From: Butyrivibrio sp. MC2021
GTDB taxonomy: Bacteria > Bacillota > Clostridia > Lachnospirales > Lachnospiraceae
NCBI RefSeq assembly: GCF_000621605.1
Contig: NZ_KK211315.1
Location: 96,720 to 160,719, forward strand
Length of the DNA stretch: 64,000 bases
Direction of reading: 5' to 3'
The position numbers and the translations under genes are program-made. The notes under the pieces were generated by a model. It did no database searches and was not told the origin of the DNA. It was given only the letters and a program-made list of their open reading frames with translations. Shown here piece after piece: positions 16,697 through 26,069 of the stretch (position 1 is the stretch's first letter; each line of letters opens with the position of its first letter).

Positions 16697-17311
16697 TTAC
16701 TCTGAACATGAAATAATAATTGGTTCAAGATCCGCAGCATAATAATTCTTTCTAGGCTTAATAGTTACTTTTTTAGAGCCAACCAGCAACTCTCCAATCA
16801 TATCCAGCGTGCTGGTTTCAGGCAGATTCTTTTCAAAAACAAAGTTATCATCCAAATCAAAAATCCTGATCAGTGGGTAATAGTTGCCATTTTCCAAATA
16901 TCTCAGATAAACTCGCGCTTTATACTTTGAACCAGCTTTCTCTTTGAAAAGCATTGTCATGTTCTCACCTTGTTCCATTGCTTCCAAGATGCAGTCATCC
17001 GTCAAAAGCTTATCATAAAACTCGTCTGTCACTTCAACGTCATAATATCTGTACCAAGGATGATATTTATCTATATCTCTATTTGCTAAAGACATCCCTC
17101 CAACAACATTACAGGTTGTTAGATTTATGTATAGATGATGGAAATCTCCCATAGAGAAGCCCTTTTCACGAAGCTTCATTGTGATGCGATTAAAAATAGC
17201 ACATAACTTAGCGCTCATTTTAGGATTATAGAAATCACTCGGCGTAGAATTCCCGGAAATATTCTCTATGTCACTTCTATAAATACGTATATCTTGTATT
17301 ATTTTCATCAT
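16697..17311 (-). CDS. Hypothetical protein, 204 residues
   Basis: Soluble, with no signal peptide or membrane helix. The middle region (LYINLTTCNVVGGMSLANRDIDKYHPWYRYYDVEVTD, given here only as its position, about residues 62-95) is rich in aromatic residues. I do not recognise a family. Start: two adjacent ATGs follow GGGGGC, and either could be used. It lies just upstream of the broken RmlD gene with 9 bases between. The phage-like or immunity-like size and lone position give no firm clue. Confidence 0.5.
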   Translation of the reverse strand: MMKIIQDIRIYRSDIENISGNSTPSDFYNPKMSAKLCAIFNRITMKLREKGFSMGDFHHLYINLTTCNVVGGMSLANRDIDKYHPWYRYYDVEVTDEFYDKLLTDDCILEAMEQGENMTMLFKEKAGSKYKARVYLRYLENGNYYPLIRIFDLDDNFVFEKNLPETSTLDMIGELLVGSKKVTIKPRKNYYAADLEPIIISCSE

Positions 17312-17357
17312 CAGCCCCCGACTAACTTATTTTCCTCAAAGTCATCTTTTATCATAA

Positions 17358-17867
17358 TTAATTTCCTATCTCTTTTATCTCCGGAATAATCTCATAGTCA
17401 TCCGTCACAGTTACAACTGCATATGTACTTTTGTTGCCGCTCATTTTGGGATTTCCAATGCATCCAGGGTTGATGCAGACTATTCCAGTCGCATCGTCTC
17501 TTAGCACCTCAGCATAATGACTATGTCCAAAGAAAACAACATCCGCGCACCTTGATTTTGCTGCGGCAATCAGCGTATTAAGCTTGTTCTCATACTTTAC
17601 ATTGTACTTATTGCCGTGGTTTACCCATACCTTGAAAAAGCCAGCCTTAAACTCTTCATCAATAGGAAGGCTATTTCCATTATCGCAGTTTCCTCTGACC
17701 ACCTTTACATCATAAGTCGGTCCTTCACCTGTTATAGAAGAAATGGTACCTTCCAGATCTCCGCAGTGGATAAGCATATCAAAAGGCTTTTCTTTTTCTA
17801 TTGCTTTACGTGCAAGCTCTGAATAACCGTGTGAATCAGATATTACCAGCATCTTATACTTTTCCAT
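17358..17867 (-). CDS. YfcE/MJ0936-family metallophosphoesterase
   Basis: 169 residues with the full calcineurin-like metal-binding set of the small YfcE family: VISDSHG, HCGDLEG, VRGNCD, VNHGNKY and GHSHYAE, ending with the typical NPGCIGNPK block. Members hydrolyse phosphodiesters with two divalent metals, with a poorly defined natural substrate. ATG follows GAGGAAAG. It lies 35 bases downstream of the asparaginase gene and may be the last gene of the cstA-ans unit. Confidence 0.9.
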   Translation of the reverse strand: MEKYKMLVISDSHGYSELARKAIEKEKPFDMLIHCGDLEGTISSITGEGPTYDVKVVRGNCDNGNSLPIDEEFKAGFFKVWVNHGNKYNVKYENKLNTLIAAAKSRCADVVFFGHSHYAEVLRDDATGIVCINPGCIGNPKMSGNKSTYAVVTVTDDYEIIPEIKEIGN

Positions 17868-17902
17868 AGCTTTCCTCTATCATCATCTCATCAAATAAAG
17901 TG

Positions 17903-18898
17903 TCATACTCTCATCTCTCCTGCAATATTTATGGAATAATAATCCCGTATCTCGGAAAGGTTCTCCGTCATTCCAAGGATCCACATGAGCTTGGTGAGGG
18001 CAGCCTCGCCGGTCATGTCGTGGGCCTGCAAAACTCCAATTTCCAGGGCTCTTCTGCCGGTTTCGTAGACGTCCATCTTGGAACCTTCGTAGGGGCACTG
18101 GGTCCCCACAACTATGGTTATTCCCTGATTGATAAGCTTCTCGACTGTGCCGATAAAATCATGCTTAACAAAAGGCATTCCGCCGATTCCGTAGGCTTCG
18201 ATATAGATTCCCTTGTATCCCTGCTCCGCCAGGGATTCCAGTAAACTCCTGTGGATTCCCGGAAACATCCTTATCATGCAGACCTTGGTGGAATAGGAAT
18301 CTGCCAGGTGAAAGACACCGTTTCTGGCAGGAACCGCCTTTTCATCAATGCTCATGCCCAGGGAGCTTATTTGGGCCACATAGGGGTAATTTATGCTCTC
18401 GAAGGCATCAAAACTCATGGATCTGACCTTGGATGCCCTGCAGCCCAGCATGACTTTTCTGTTAAAAGCCACAAAGACACCGGGTATTCCGCTGGCTGCC
18501 ATATGAATGGCGCACCGGCAGTTCTCCATGGCATCGGCTATTGGGTCCTTTATTGAGAGCTGTGAGCCTGTTATCACCACCGGAATATTTACATTCTGCA
18601 ACATAAAAGACAGCATGGATGAAGTATAGGCCAGGGTGTCCGTTCCGTGGATCACAACGATTCCGTCATAGGAATTCCTTAGCTCACTTATCCTGCGGGC
18701 CAGAAGGCTCCAGTCCTCGGGAAATATGTTAGCACTGTCAAGGGCGCAGAAATCCTCAATTTCCAGAGAGGTGTCCCCGGAGACGATATGAAGCTCTTTT
18801 TCCATGTCGTGGGTATTAAGCCCCGGCGCAAGGCCGTTTTCCTTCATGACCGAAGACAAGGTTCCTCCGGTGTTTATGATAAGTATCTTTCTCTTCAT
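17903..18898 (-). CDS. ansA: Type I L-asparaginase
   Basis: 331 residues, no signal peptide, so a cytoplasmic type I enzyme. Both catalytic motifs are present: NTGGTLSS near residue 9 with the nucleophilic Thr and VIHGTDTLAYT near residue 80 with the second Thr, Asp and downstream Lys. It hydrolyses asparagine to aspartate and ammonia. Its ATG starts 4 bases past the cstA stop, so transporter and amidase are translated from one mRNA, which suggests use of imported peptides or amino acids as nitrogen and carbon source. Confidence 0.9.
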   Translation of the reverse strand: MKRKILIINTGGTLSSVMKENGLAPGLNTHDMEKELHIVSGDTSLEIEDFCALDSANIFPEDWSLLARRISELRNSYDGIVVIHGTDTLAYTSSMLSFMLQNVNIPVVITGSQLSIKDPIADAMENCRCAIHMAASGIPGVFVAFNRKVMLGCRASKVRSMSFDAFESINYPYVAQISSLGMSIDEKAVPARNGVFHLADSYSTKVCMIRMFPGIHRSLLESLAEQGYKGIYIEAYGIGGMPFVKHDFIGTVEKLINQGITIVVGTQCPYEGSKMDVYETGRRALEIGVLQAHDMTGEAALTKLMWILGMTENLSEIRDYYSINIAGEMRV

Positions 18899-18904
18899 GT
18901 TCCT

Positions 18905-20308
18905 TTACGCTCTCCTGCTTTTGAAAATGTAAAAACAGAATAATGCCGCAGCTGCAGCAATTCCTATGGGATATGCTATTGTTCCTGATATGCCAAAGCC
19001 CTCGCCTGCCATAAGGATATAGGTCACGCTGACCGCGGTCATAAAGGTGGCGGGCAGAGCTGTCACAAGGCTATAAAGCTTATTTTCTACCTTCTTCAGA
19101 AGATATGCAGTGGCTACCCACAGGGATATCATTGCCAGGGTCTGATTGCTCCAGGAAAAATATCTCCAGAGTACGTCGAAATCCTGCTGAGTAAGGAAGG
19201 CGCCTATCGCCAGCAGGGGCAAGGTGATGATAAGACGATTGCGGATGTGCTTTTGATCAAGTCCTGTTATCTCAGCAAGGATTAGCCTTGCGGAACGAAA
19301 AGCGGTGTCTCCTGAGGTGATGGGACAGGCCACAACGCCAACTATGGCAAGGACCGCTCCTATGGGCCCCAGTACTCCTGTTGAGATCTCATATACAACT
19401 CCTGCCTGGCCAAGTTCACCGATAGCCTGGGAAAGTCCGCCGGTGGCGCCGTAAAATGCCACTCCGCCTGCTGCCCAGATAAGGGCTATTACGGACTCTG
19501 ACAGCATTGCTCCGTAGAACACCTTTCTTCCCAGCTTCTCAGACTGGATGCACTTAGCTATGAGCGGGGACTGTGTAGCGTGAAAACCTGAAATGGCGCC
19601 GCAGGCCACGGTTATGAACATAAAGGGCCATATGGGCAGGTTCTTGGGATGAAGGTTCTCAAAGGTAATCTCAGGTATTGTATAGCCGCCCTTTAGGATT
19701 CCCACCACGATGCCCACTGCCATAGTGATGAGAACCACTCCGAATATGGGATAAAATCTTCCAATGATCTTATCTATTGGAAGAAGGGTTGCCAGAATAT
19801 AGTAAATAAGGATAACAACGATCCAGAAGGTCATGCCTAAGGCCCCGGGGGTAAGCTTTGTAAGAAGGGCTGCCGGCGAAGTCACAAAAACTGTACCTGT
19901 AAGCACCAGAAGGACCACTGAAAAGAGTCTCATGATCCATTTGGCTCCTGAACCCAGATATATTCCGCTTAGCTGTGCAATGGATGCTCCATCATGCCTT
20001 TCGGAGATCATTCCGGACATATAGTCATGAACACCACCGCCCAGCACTGCTCCAAATATGATCCATAAGAACACCACAGGACCAAAGCAGGCTCCCATAA
20101 TGGCTCCGAAAATAGGCCCGGTGCCTGCAATATTAAGAAGCTGCACCAGAAAGGCCTTCCAGGTGGGCATGGGCATGAAATCCACGCCGTCCTGCCTTGT
20201 ATAGGCAGGGGTCTTCCTGTCATCCGGTCCGAAAACCTTCTCCACAAGCCTTCCATAGAACGAATATCCTAAAATAAGAACTGCCAATGATAAAGCTAAT
20301 GATATCAT
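18905..20308 (-). CDS. cstA: CstA-family peptide/carbon-starvation transporter
   Basis: 467 residues with about 13 membrane helices and the CstA signature blocks QLLNIAGTGPIFGAIMGACFGP, GGVHDYMSGMISERHDG (shown in parts) and SGFHATQSPLIAKC. CstA proteins import peptides or pyruvate during starvation. ATG 20308 is chosen over the upstream ATG because GGGAGGTGAGC sits just before it. Clostridial CstA is often shorter than the roughly 700-residue E. coli protein, as here. Leads an operon with ansA. Confidence 0.9.
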   Translation of the reverse strand: MISLALSLAVLILGYSFYGRLVEKVFGPDDRKTPAYTRQDGVDFMPMPTWKAFLVQLLNIAGTGPIFGAIMGACFGPVVFLWIIFGAVLGGGVHDYMSGMISERHDGASIAQLSGIYLGSGAKWIMRLFSVVLLVLTGTVFVTSPAALLTKLTPGALGMTFWIVVILIYYILATLLPIDKIIGRFYPIFGVVLITMAVGIVVGILKGGYTIPEITFENLHPKNLPIWPFMFITVACGAISGFHATQSPLIAKCIQSEKLGRKVFYGAMLSESVIALIWAAGGVAFYGATGGLSQAIGELGQAGVVYEISTGVLGPIGAVLAIVGVVACPITSGDTAFRSARLILAEITGLDQKHIRNRLIITLPLLAIGAFLTQQDFDVLWRYFSWSNQTLAMISLWVATAYLLKKVENKLYSLVTALPATFMTAVSVTYILMAGEGFGISGTIAYPIGIAAAAALFCFYIFKSRRA

Positions 20309-20439
20309 ATGCTCACCTCCCAAAATCTGCATTTATTCTGGGTTTCTCGCACTTCTGTCCATATTAAGTTTACCATATTTCGCATATTTCTTTTGTTAAA
20401 AATAAATAATTTTGTTAAAATTAAAGCGGAGGGTTTACT

Positions 20440-21540
20440 ATGAGCAGCGATAGTAATTTAGGAATCATTTCACTGGAATCTTATATAGATAAAGCAAAGA
20501 GAATAAATCAGATATTATGCGGCTGGCGTCATCAAGACAATTTTCTTATAGACGTTCAATGTCCAAGATTTGCAAGCGGCGAGGCAAAGGCCGTAATCAA
20601 GCAGTCTGTCCGCAACAAGGATATCTATATCATTGTGGATGTCTGCAACAATTCACTGAAATACAAGATGGACGGCGAGCTTAACAGAATGTCCCCGGAT
20701 GATCACTATCAGGACCTAAAGCGCGTCATCGCAGCCTGCAACGGTAAAGCAAAACGGATTACCGTGATAATGCCTTTTTTATATGAAAGCAGGCAGCATC
20801 GCAAAACAGCCCGAGAATCCCTGGACTGCGCAGTAATGCTCAACGAGCTGCAATTTCTCGGTGTGGACAACATCGTTACTTTTGATGCCCATGACCCAAG
20901 AATGCAGAACGTGCTTCCCTTAAACGGCATAGAAAACATCTCTCCCGCCCTTCAGTTTACTCAGGCTCTTTTGACGGAATATGAAGATATAAAGATAGGT
21001 CCTGAACACCTTATGTTCATTGCCCCGGACGAAGGTGCCACTGAGCGAGTAGTATTTTTTGCCTCGGTATTCGGGGTAAATATCGGGATGTTCTATAAAA
21101 GAAGAGATTATGCGAACATTGTTGACGGCACCAATCCCATAATAGCCCATGATTTTTGCGGCGGTGACCTTCAGGGCCTCGATGCCATTGTTGTTGACGA
21201 TATGATAGCTTCCGGAGGAAGCATTATTGATGTGTGCAAACAAATAAAAGACCGCGGCGCAAAGAGAATCTTCATCTTTGCCACCTTCGGTCTTTTCTCC
21301 AGTGGATTCGATAAGCTGGATATAGCCTACGAAGAAGGGCTCTTCGACAGGATCTTTACCACCAACCTGATATATCAAAAGCCTGAGCTTCTCGAAAAGA
21401 AGTACTACTACGGCGTCAACATGAATCAATATATGGCCGCCATAATAGATACCCTTAATCACCACAGTTCCATGCAAGCCCTCACCAAGCCTGCGGCGCG
21501 CATTCGGGAAACCATAAGGAACTATAAGCGCCCTGAATGA
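20440..21540 (+). CDS. prs: Ribose-phosphate pyrophosphokinase, clostridial type
   Basis: 366 residues. The C-terminal half has the PRPP-binding loop VVDDMIASGGSI and the FDAHDPRMQ block typical of PRPP synthetases, with the ATP-loop region YESRQHRK. The enzyme makes PRPP from ribose 5-phosphate and ATP for nucleotide, His and Trp synthesis. It is longer than classical Prs (about 315) with an N-terminal extension of about 40 residues as in a Lachnospiraceae subgroup. ATG 20440 follows GCGGAGGG. It diverges from cstA across about 130 bases holding both promoters, and converges with the histidine kinase gene with no gap. Confidence 0.85.
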   Translation: MSSDSNLGIISLESYIDKAKRINQILCGWRHQDNFLIDVQCPRFASGEAKAVIKQSVRNKDIYIIVDVCNNSLKYKMDGELNRMSPDDHYQDLKRVIAACNGKAKRITVIMPFLYESRQHRKTARESLDCAVMLNELQFLGVDNIVTFDAHDPRMQNVLPLNGIENISPALQFTQALLTEYEDIKIGPEHLMFIAPDEGATERVVFFASVFGVNIGMFYKRRDYANIVDGTNPIIAHDFCGGDLQGLDAIVVDDMIASGGSIIDVCKQIKDRGAKRIFIFATFGLFSSGFDKLDIAYEEGLFDRIFTTNLIYQKPELLEKKYYYGVNMNQYMAAIIDTLNHHSSMQALTKPAARIRETIRNYKRPE

Positions 21541-22965
21541 TCAGGACAGTGCTACGGAAAAAACATTTAATTCATCGGCTCTGCGATAATCCAGGGTTCC
21601 GCCGTGTTTCTCCATAATCTTACGGGATATGGCAAGGCCAAGGCCTGTCCCGCCGTCGGTTTTCCTTGTCTTGTCGCCCCTTGCAAAGGCCTCAAAGAGC
21701 CTTGGGATGAACTCCTCTGCTATGGGCTCCCCATCATCGGAAACCTCCACCAGAATACGGTCTTCATCCCGGGAGACCTTAATCCCTATGTTCCGGCCTG
21801 TGACATTGTATTTTCCTGCATTGGACAGCAGATTATGGATGACTCTGACAAAAAGCTGCGGATCAACCTCAGTAAATATGGGCTCATCGGGAATATCTAT
21901 ATCGAAATCCCTGCCCCCCTCTGTAAGGTCCTCATAGAATTCCACGCAGATCCTGCGTATAAGCTCGCAAACATCGGTGTTCTCCGGACTTAGCTTGTAA
22001 TCATCGCTCTCCATCTTGAGACTGGTATTCATGTCATCAATAAGAGTACAGATCCTCTCTGACTTCATGCGGATCGTTCTGTAGTATTCAGGTCTTTTCT
22101 CCTCCCCCACAAGGCCCTCTTCAAGGGCACAGATACTTCCCTTTATAGAAGCTATGGGGTTCTTGATATCGTGGGCCAGCTCCAGCAGCATCTGGTTTCT
22201 GCTCTGCTCCACCCTGTGCTTTGCTTCTTCGCTCTCCTTGAGCTTTTTTGCCATAAGATTAAAGCGGTCCCGGATGTTCTCAAACTCTCTGTCGGTGCTG
22301 TAATCTATCACCACATCCCTTTTTCCCTCGCTAACCTCGTCCATGCCTGCCATAAGGAGCTTCAGAGGCTTGTCGATGTGCTTTTTCAGGTAAAAGCTGA
22401 TGGCCACCACCTCTGCAATGAATACCACAAGAAACATGATAAAAATGCCGTTGGCGCCGCCATTTGTGCCATTGGTCAGCATGTAGGTAGCCTTGTAGGT
22501 CACCATATCGGAGGGGTAAAAAACGAGAAAGGTGTGCCTGGGGTCCCCTGCGAATCTGGCGCAGGCTGAGTAATAGCGCTTGTCCCCGGGGTCTCTGCGG
22601 GTGACAACAACTCCGTTATTGTTGTAGTCCACATAGCCGATGTCCACAAGCTCAGCCATCTCTGCGACACTGTAGACGTTTTTATCGGTCCTTTTCTCCC
22701 CGATGACGTTTATCACGTTGCCGTTCTCGTCCAGTTCCTCCACCCAGCCGCCGACCCGGTTTAAGACCTCCAGGTCGTTGATTGTTCCGTCATTTCTGAC
22801 CAGGGTCTGGGGAGATGCGTTTTCTATGCTGCCGTTACCCAGATAAATAAGATAAGCCACAACTATGGCCAGATATATGAGCAGCGTTCCTGCAAGGAAC
22901 ACCACGAAGCTGGTCACCAGTCTGGAGAAGATACTTCTCTTGCGTTTTCTTTTTTCCCTTGTCAT
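21541..22965 (-). CDS. Sensor histidine kinase
   Basis: 474 residues: membrane helix near 15-40, an extracytoplasmic domain of about 130 residues, a second helix near 172-192, a HAMP linker, the H-box LAHDIKNPIASIKGS with the phospho-His, then N-box (HNLLSNAGKYN), G1 (VSDDGEP) and G2 (GGTGLGLAISRK). It autophosphorylates and passes phosphate to the response regulator encoded just upstream, whose stop it overlaps by 4 bases (ATGA). Placed at the end of an ABC-exporter operon, it probably senses the exported compound or an envelope stress. Confidence 0.92.
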   Translation of the reverse strand: MTREKRKRKRSIFSRLVTSFVVFLAGTLLIYLAIVVAYLIYLGNGSIENASPQTLVRNDGTINDLEVLNRVGGWVEELDENGNVINVIGEKRTDKNVYSVAEMAELVDIGYVDYNNNGVVVTRRDPGDKRYYSACARFAGDPRHTFLVFYPSDMVTYKATYMLTNGTNGGANGIFIMFLVVFIAEVVAISFYLKKHIDKPLKLLMAGMDEVSEGKRDVVIDYSTDREFENIRDRFNLMAKKLKESEEAKHRVEQSRNQMLLELAHDIKNPIASIKGSICALEEGLVGEEKRPEYYRTIRMKSERICTLIDDMNTSLKMESDDYKLSPENTDVCELIRRICVEFYEDLTEGGRDFDIDIPDEPIFTEVDPQLFVRVIHNLLSNAGKYNVTGRNIGIKVSRDEDRILVEVSDDGEPIAEEFIPRLFEAFARGDKTRKTDGGTGLGLAISRKIMEKHGGTLDYRRADELNVFSVALS

Positions 22966-23654
22966 TTACTTTTGTCCTTTTCGAATTTATAACCAAGGCC
23001 TTTGACGGTCCTGATCATCACTGTGTCGTCGTCACTTTTTATCTTATTTCTGAGGTTGCTGATATGGACCATGATCGTGCTGTCATCGGCCATATCTTCT
23101 CCCTCCCACACGTATTCGCATATCTGCTGTTTGGTAAAAATGTGCCCCGGATGGGACATAAGAAGTTCCAGAATCCTGTATTCGGTGCCGGTTAAGGACA
23201 GGGCTTCCCCATCCTTGGATACCGACCTGGCTACCATATCAAGCTCGATTCCAAAAGCTCTGCAGACCTTGGATTTTTCCTCATGATAATCGTAGCTCCT
23301 TCGAAGCTGAGCCTTAACTCTGGCCACAACCTCCAGGGGATTAAAGGGCTTTAATATATAATCATCTGCTCCCAGCTCCAGCCCAAGGATCTTGTCGTAG
23401 TCCTGGGTCTTGGCGGTGAGCATAATTGCCGGAACGTGGCTGAACTCGCGAACCTTCCTAAGAACGGAAAAGCCGTCTATGCCGGGCATCATAACATCCA
23501 GAAGCATCATGTGCGGATGCTCGGCCTTAAACAGCTCCAGGGCCGATATTCCGTTATCGGCCTTCAGGAGCTTTATTCCCTCTTTGTTCAAAAAAAGTTC
23601 CAGTGAATCCAGTATCTCCTTTTCATCATCCGCGGCAAGTATTGTGTAATCCAT
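22962..23654 (-). CDS. OmpR/PhoB-family response regulator
   Basis: 230 residues: receiver domain with the acidic pair ADDE, phospho-acceptor Asp in LLDVMMPGIDG, the Thr in MLTAK and Lys in ILKPF, then a winged-helix DNA-binding domain (LTGTEYRILELLMSHPGHIF). It should control the ABC operon it sits in, and possibly itself. ATG follows GGGGAAAAA. Gene order ABC ATPase, permease, HExxH protein, regulator, kinase suggests one autoregulated transcript. Confidence 0.93.
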   Translation of the reverse strand: MDYTILAADDEKEILDSLELFLNKEGIKLLKADNGISALELFKAEHPHMMLLDVMMPGIDGFSVLRKVREFSHVPAIMLTAKTQDYDKILGLELGADDYILKPFNPLEVVARVKAQLRRSYDYHEEKSKVCRAFGIELDMVARSVSKDGEALSLTGTEYRILELLMSHPGHIFTKQQICEYVWEGEDMADDSTIMVHISNLRNKIKSDDDTVMIRTVKGLGYKFEKDKSK

Positions 23655-23674
23655 TTTTTCCCCAATCTGATAGT

Positions 23675-24572
23675 TTAGTTATTTACATTTTCTGCAATAA
23701 CCTCCTCCAGAGCTCTGTCAAAACTGTAGGAAGTCTTCCAGTCGGGGTTGAGCTTGTCCAGCAGCATGCACTCCAGCATTCCGAGATGATAGTACTTGGC
23801 ATTGCCGTCAGCGTATTTTGCGATGTTCTCAAGATACTCTTTTTCGTAGGCTTCACGGCCGTTCTCGCAGAGAGCAACTCCCGCTTCCACATAATAAGCG
23901 GATCCTTCGAGCATCTCATAGAAAGCCTCAGATTTTTTCTGGCTTTCGCTGAGCATGTCGTCTCTTTCCCCAACTATATCAATATATTCTATAGCAATTC
24001 TCCTGATATCGCCAGTGTTCTCTGCATTTATTGCCTCATATAATTTTTCCAGTTTCCTTGTGAAAGATTTTTTGAGCTCAGGATCGTTATCCATCTGGGC
24101 TGCCAGCTCAGTTTCCGGCAAAATCCCCTCTCCTGCGTTCTCCAGCACGTTAAAAAAGGTGTTCTGATAGGCGTGGAAGCTCTCATGCCATATTACATAT
24201 GAGAGCTGCTGCCCGCTGACAGCTGATATGTAAGCCCAGGTGTCGTATTCCGGAACCACCACCTGGAACTCATCCCCGTCCTGATACACACTGCCAACGA
24301 GCCCCCCCGTATACAGCCTCTCTATTGTAGGTTTCGTAGTCGCCATCGTTATAGCGCACTACTACTTCATTCTCTCCATCGGAAAAAGCTATTTTATAAT
24401 CCAGGGGACAAAAGCCGTCAAAACCCATATTTCCGATCTCTTCATAATCCCTGGCCACTTTTTCCAGCTGCGCCTTATTGTTTTGTTTAAGCCCTCTTTC
24501 CGCTGTGGCAAAGCCTGATACCACCAGGGCTGCTCCTGCCATTAAATAAATCACAAGTCCAAGCTTTTTCAT
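23675..24572 (-). pseudogene. HExxH putative metallopeptidase, frameshifted at a G7 tract
   Basis: Two overlapping frames make one protein. The first part starts at ATG 24572 (ribosome site GAGAGGAAG, overlapping the permease stop region) with a hydrophobic signal or anchor and runs to VYGG. The second part continues LVGSVYQDGDEF and holds HESFHAYQ, a zinc-peptidase HExxH motif, and a helical C-terminus. They meet at a run of seven G on the minus strand (24302-24308); six G would join the frames. The product, about 298 residues, would be an extracytoplasmic metallopeptidase serving the exporter. It may be off by slippage, a real mutation, or a sequencing error. Confidence 0.75.
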
Positions 24573-24574
24573 TG

Positions 24575-25330
24575 TTATGCTTCCTCTCTTCTGAATAAAA
24601 GTATGCCAAGGCCTGCGATCCATACTACCAAAAGGCCGATTATTATCTCATGTACGTTTAAGAGCTTTCCCTGAACCAGATTTCCTGCCTGGGTGCTGAT
24701 TCCTGCAAGATTAGGGATAAGGAGGATCACTCTTTTAAGGATCATGCCGCCAATTCCGGTGGCTGCTGATGTGAGCAGTGTCAGCATGCTTCTGAAGGCT
24801 CCTCCGATAAGAAGAACTATCATGATCGCTCCGGTAAATACCGGCGGAAGCTTGATGGAAAGCGCTGTTGTCAGCATGCATACAATGGTTGTGTAGAGCA
24901 TCATGAAAAGAACTGCTACAGCTAAAACTCCCAGGATATTGGAATAACCGTTTACTATTGCAAAAACTCCCATAGTAAAATAAAGGATGAAGCCTGAGAT
25001 CCAGGAAACAAGCACGTTTCCTGCAGCAAGACTCATATGATATCTGCTCTGTCCGATGCCCCTTGACCAGATCAGGTGGCTGGTGCGTCTCTCATATTCA
25101 TCGGGGATGGTTGTGACCGACAGTGCCAGAGCAATGGCTCCGGCCAGGAAGTTTACGACATTTATCAGAATGGGAACAAGCACGTAGTAGTCCTTGATGT
25201 CTTTTCCCTCTATGGTAAGACTTCCCACATCCGTAGAAAAAACGGCTACCACCAGAATTCCCAGAACTGTTGTGATGTACAGCATCTTCTTTCTTATCTT
25301 TTCTCTAACTACGTTAAGTGTGATCTCCAT
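24575..25330 (-). CDS. ABC-2-type permease
   Basis: 251 residues with about six membrane helices, a short cytoplasmic N-terminus and a basic end. The layout fits ABC-2 export permeases (the ABC-2 family used for antibiotics, lantibiotics or polysaccharides). It starts 3 bases after the ATPase stop. Partner of the upstream ATPase; probable substrate is a peptide or antimicrobial given the peptidase-like gene and two-component system downstream. Confidence 0.85.
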   Translation of the reverse strand: MEITLNVVREKIRKKMLYITTVLGILVVAVFSTDVGSLTIEGKDIKDYYVLVPILINVVNFLAGAIALALSVTTIPDEYERRTSHLIWSRGIGQSRYHMSLAAGNVLVSWISGFILYFTMGVFAIVNGYSNILGVLAVAVLFMMLYTTIVCMLTTALSIKLPPVFTGAIMIVLLIGGAFRSMLTLLTSAATGIGGMILKRVILLIPNLAGISTQAGNLVQGKLLNVHEIIIGLLVVWIAGLGILLFRREEA

Positions 25331-25333
25331 GTC

Positions 25334-26017
25334 TTACTCTTCCTCCCCTACAAGCCTGATGAATTTAGCTTCAAGGCTCTCGTCACTCTCATTTTTTGTC
25401 CAGGTATCAAGAACTGTGCCCTTTTTCATTATCACGCCTCTGTCACATACCTCCTCGATATCATGAAGGATGTGGGAGTTGATGATGATGGTTTTTCCTT
25501 TTTCCTTAAGGCTCTTAAGAAGCTCAAGATTGTGCTTTCCTCCCAGAGCATCAAGGCCGGCTGTGGGTTCGTCCAGAATCAGAATGTCCGGATCCTGTAT
25601 AAGAGCCTGTGCCAGGGCCAGTCTCTGCACCATGCCCTTGGAGTAGTATTTTACCCTTGTCTTGGTATCCTCAAGGCCTGCAACTTCAAGAAGACTCTTA
25701 AGATAAGCCTTATCCTTTCTCTTCTTGTCTCCTTCAAGCCCTGCGTAATACTTCATGACTTCCATGGCTGTGAGATACGGCGGAAAATATGGGGTTTCCG
25801 GGGAATATCCGATTTTTGCTCCGTCTTCTATATCTATTTTTCCGGAGCTGATCTTGGTAAGACCAAGGATCATCTTTATGGTTGTGGTCTTGCCTGCTCC
25901 GTTTGCCCCAAGAAGTGCGAAAACTTCGCCTTTCTTTATGTCCAGTGACAGGCCGTCCACCACGGTGTTGTCCTTATATTTTTTTGTTACGTTTTCGATG
26001 TTTAGTACTGAATTCAT
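25334..26017 (-). CDS. ABC exporter ATP-binding protein
   Basis: 227 residues with Walker A GANGAGKTTT, Q-loop region, signature YSKGMVQRLALAQAL (a degenerate LSGGQ, YSKGM, common in ABC-2 exporters), Walker B ILILDEPTAGLD and the switch His in INSH. It drives the permease encoded next. ATG 26017 is used because GGAGGAGG lies just upstream; the longer frame to 26044 starts inside that ribosome site. First gene of the exporter-peptidase-two-component operon. Confidence 0.92.
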   Translation of the reverse strand: MNSVLNIENVTKKYKDNTVVDGLSLDIKKGEVFALLGANGAGKTTTIKMILGLTKISSGKIDIEDGAKIGYSPETPYFPPYLTAMEVMKYYAGLEGDKKRKDKAYLKSLLEVAGLEDTKTRVKYYSKGMVQRLALAQALIQDPDILILDEPTAGLDALGGKHNLELLKSLKEKGKTIIINSHILHDIEEVCDRGVIMKKGTVLDTWTKNESDESLEAKFIRLVGEEE

Positions 26018-26069
26018 GTGACGCCTCCTCCTTACAGAGTTCATGATAAAGGAGGAAGCATAAGAGTAT

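Noticed and set aside
20920..21477. 185-codon frame on the minus strand
   Set aside because: Antisense to the prs coding region; no family features and no ribosome site.
25076..25948. 290-codon frame on the plus strand
   Set aside because: Runs antisense across two ABC genes; the ABC motifs on the other strand are unmistakable.
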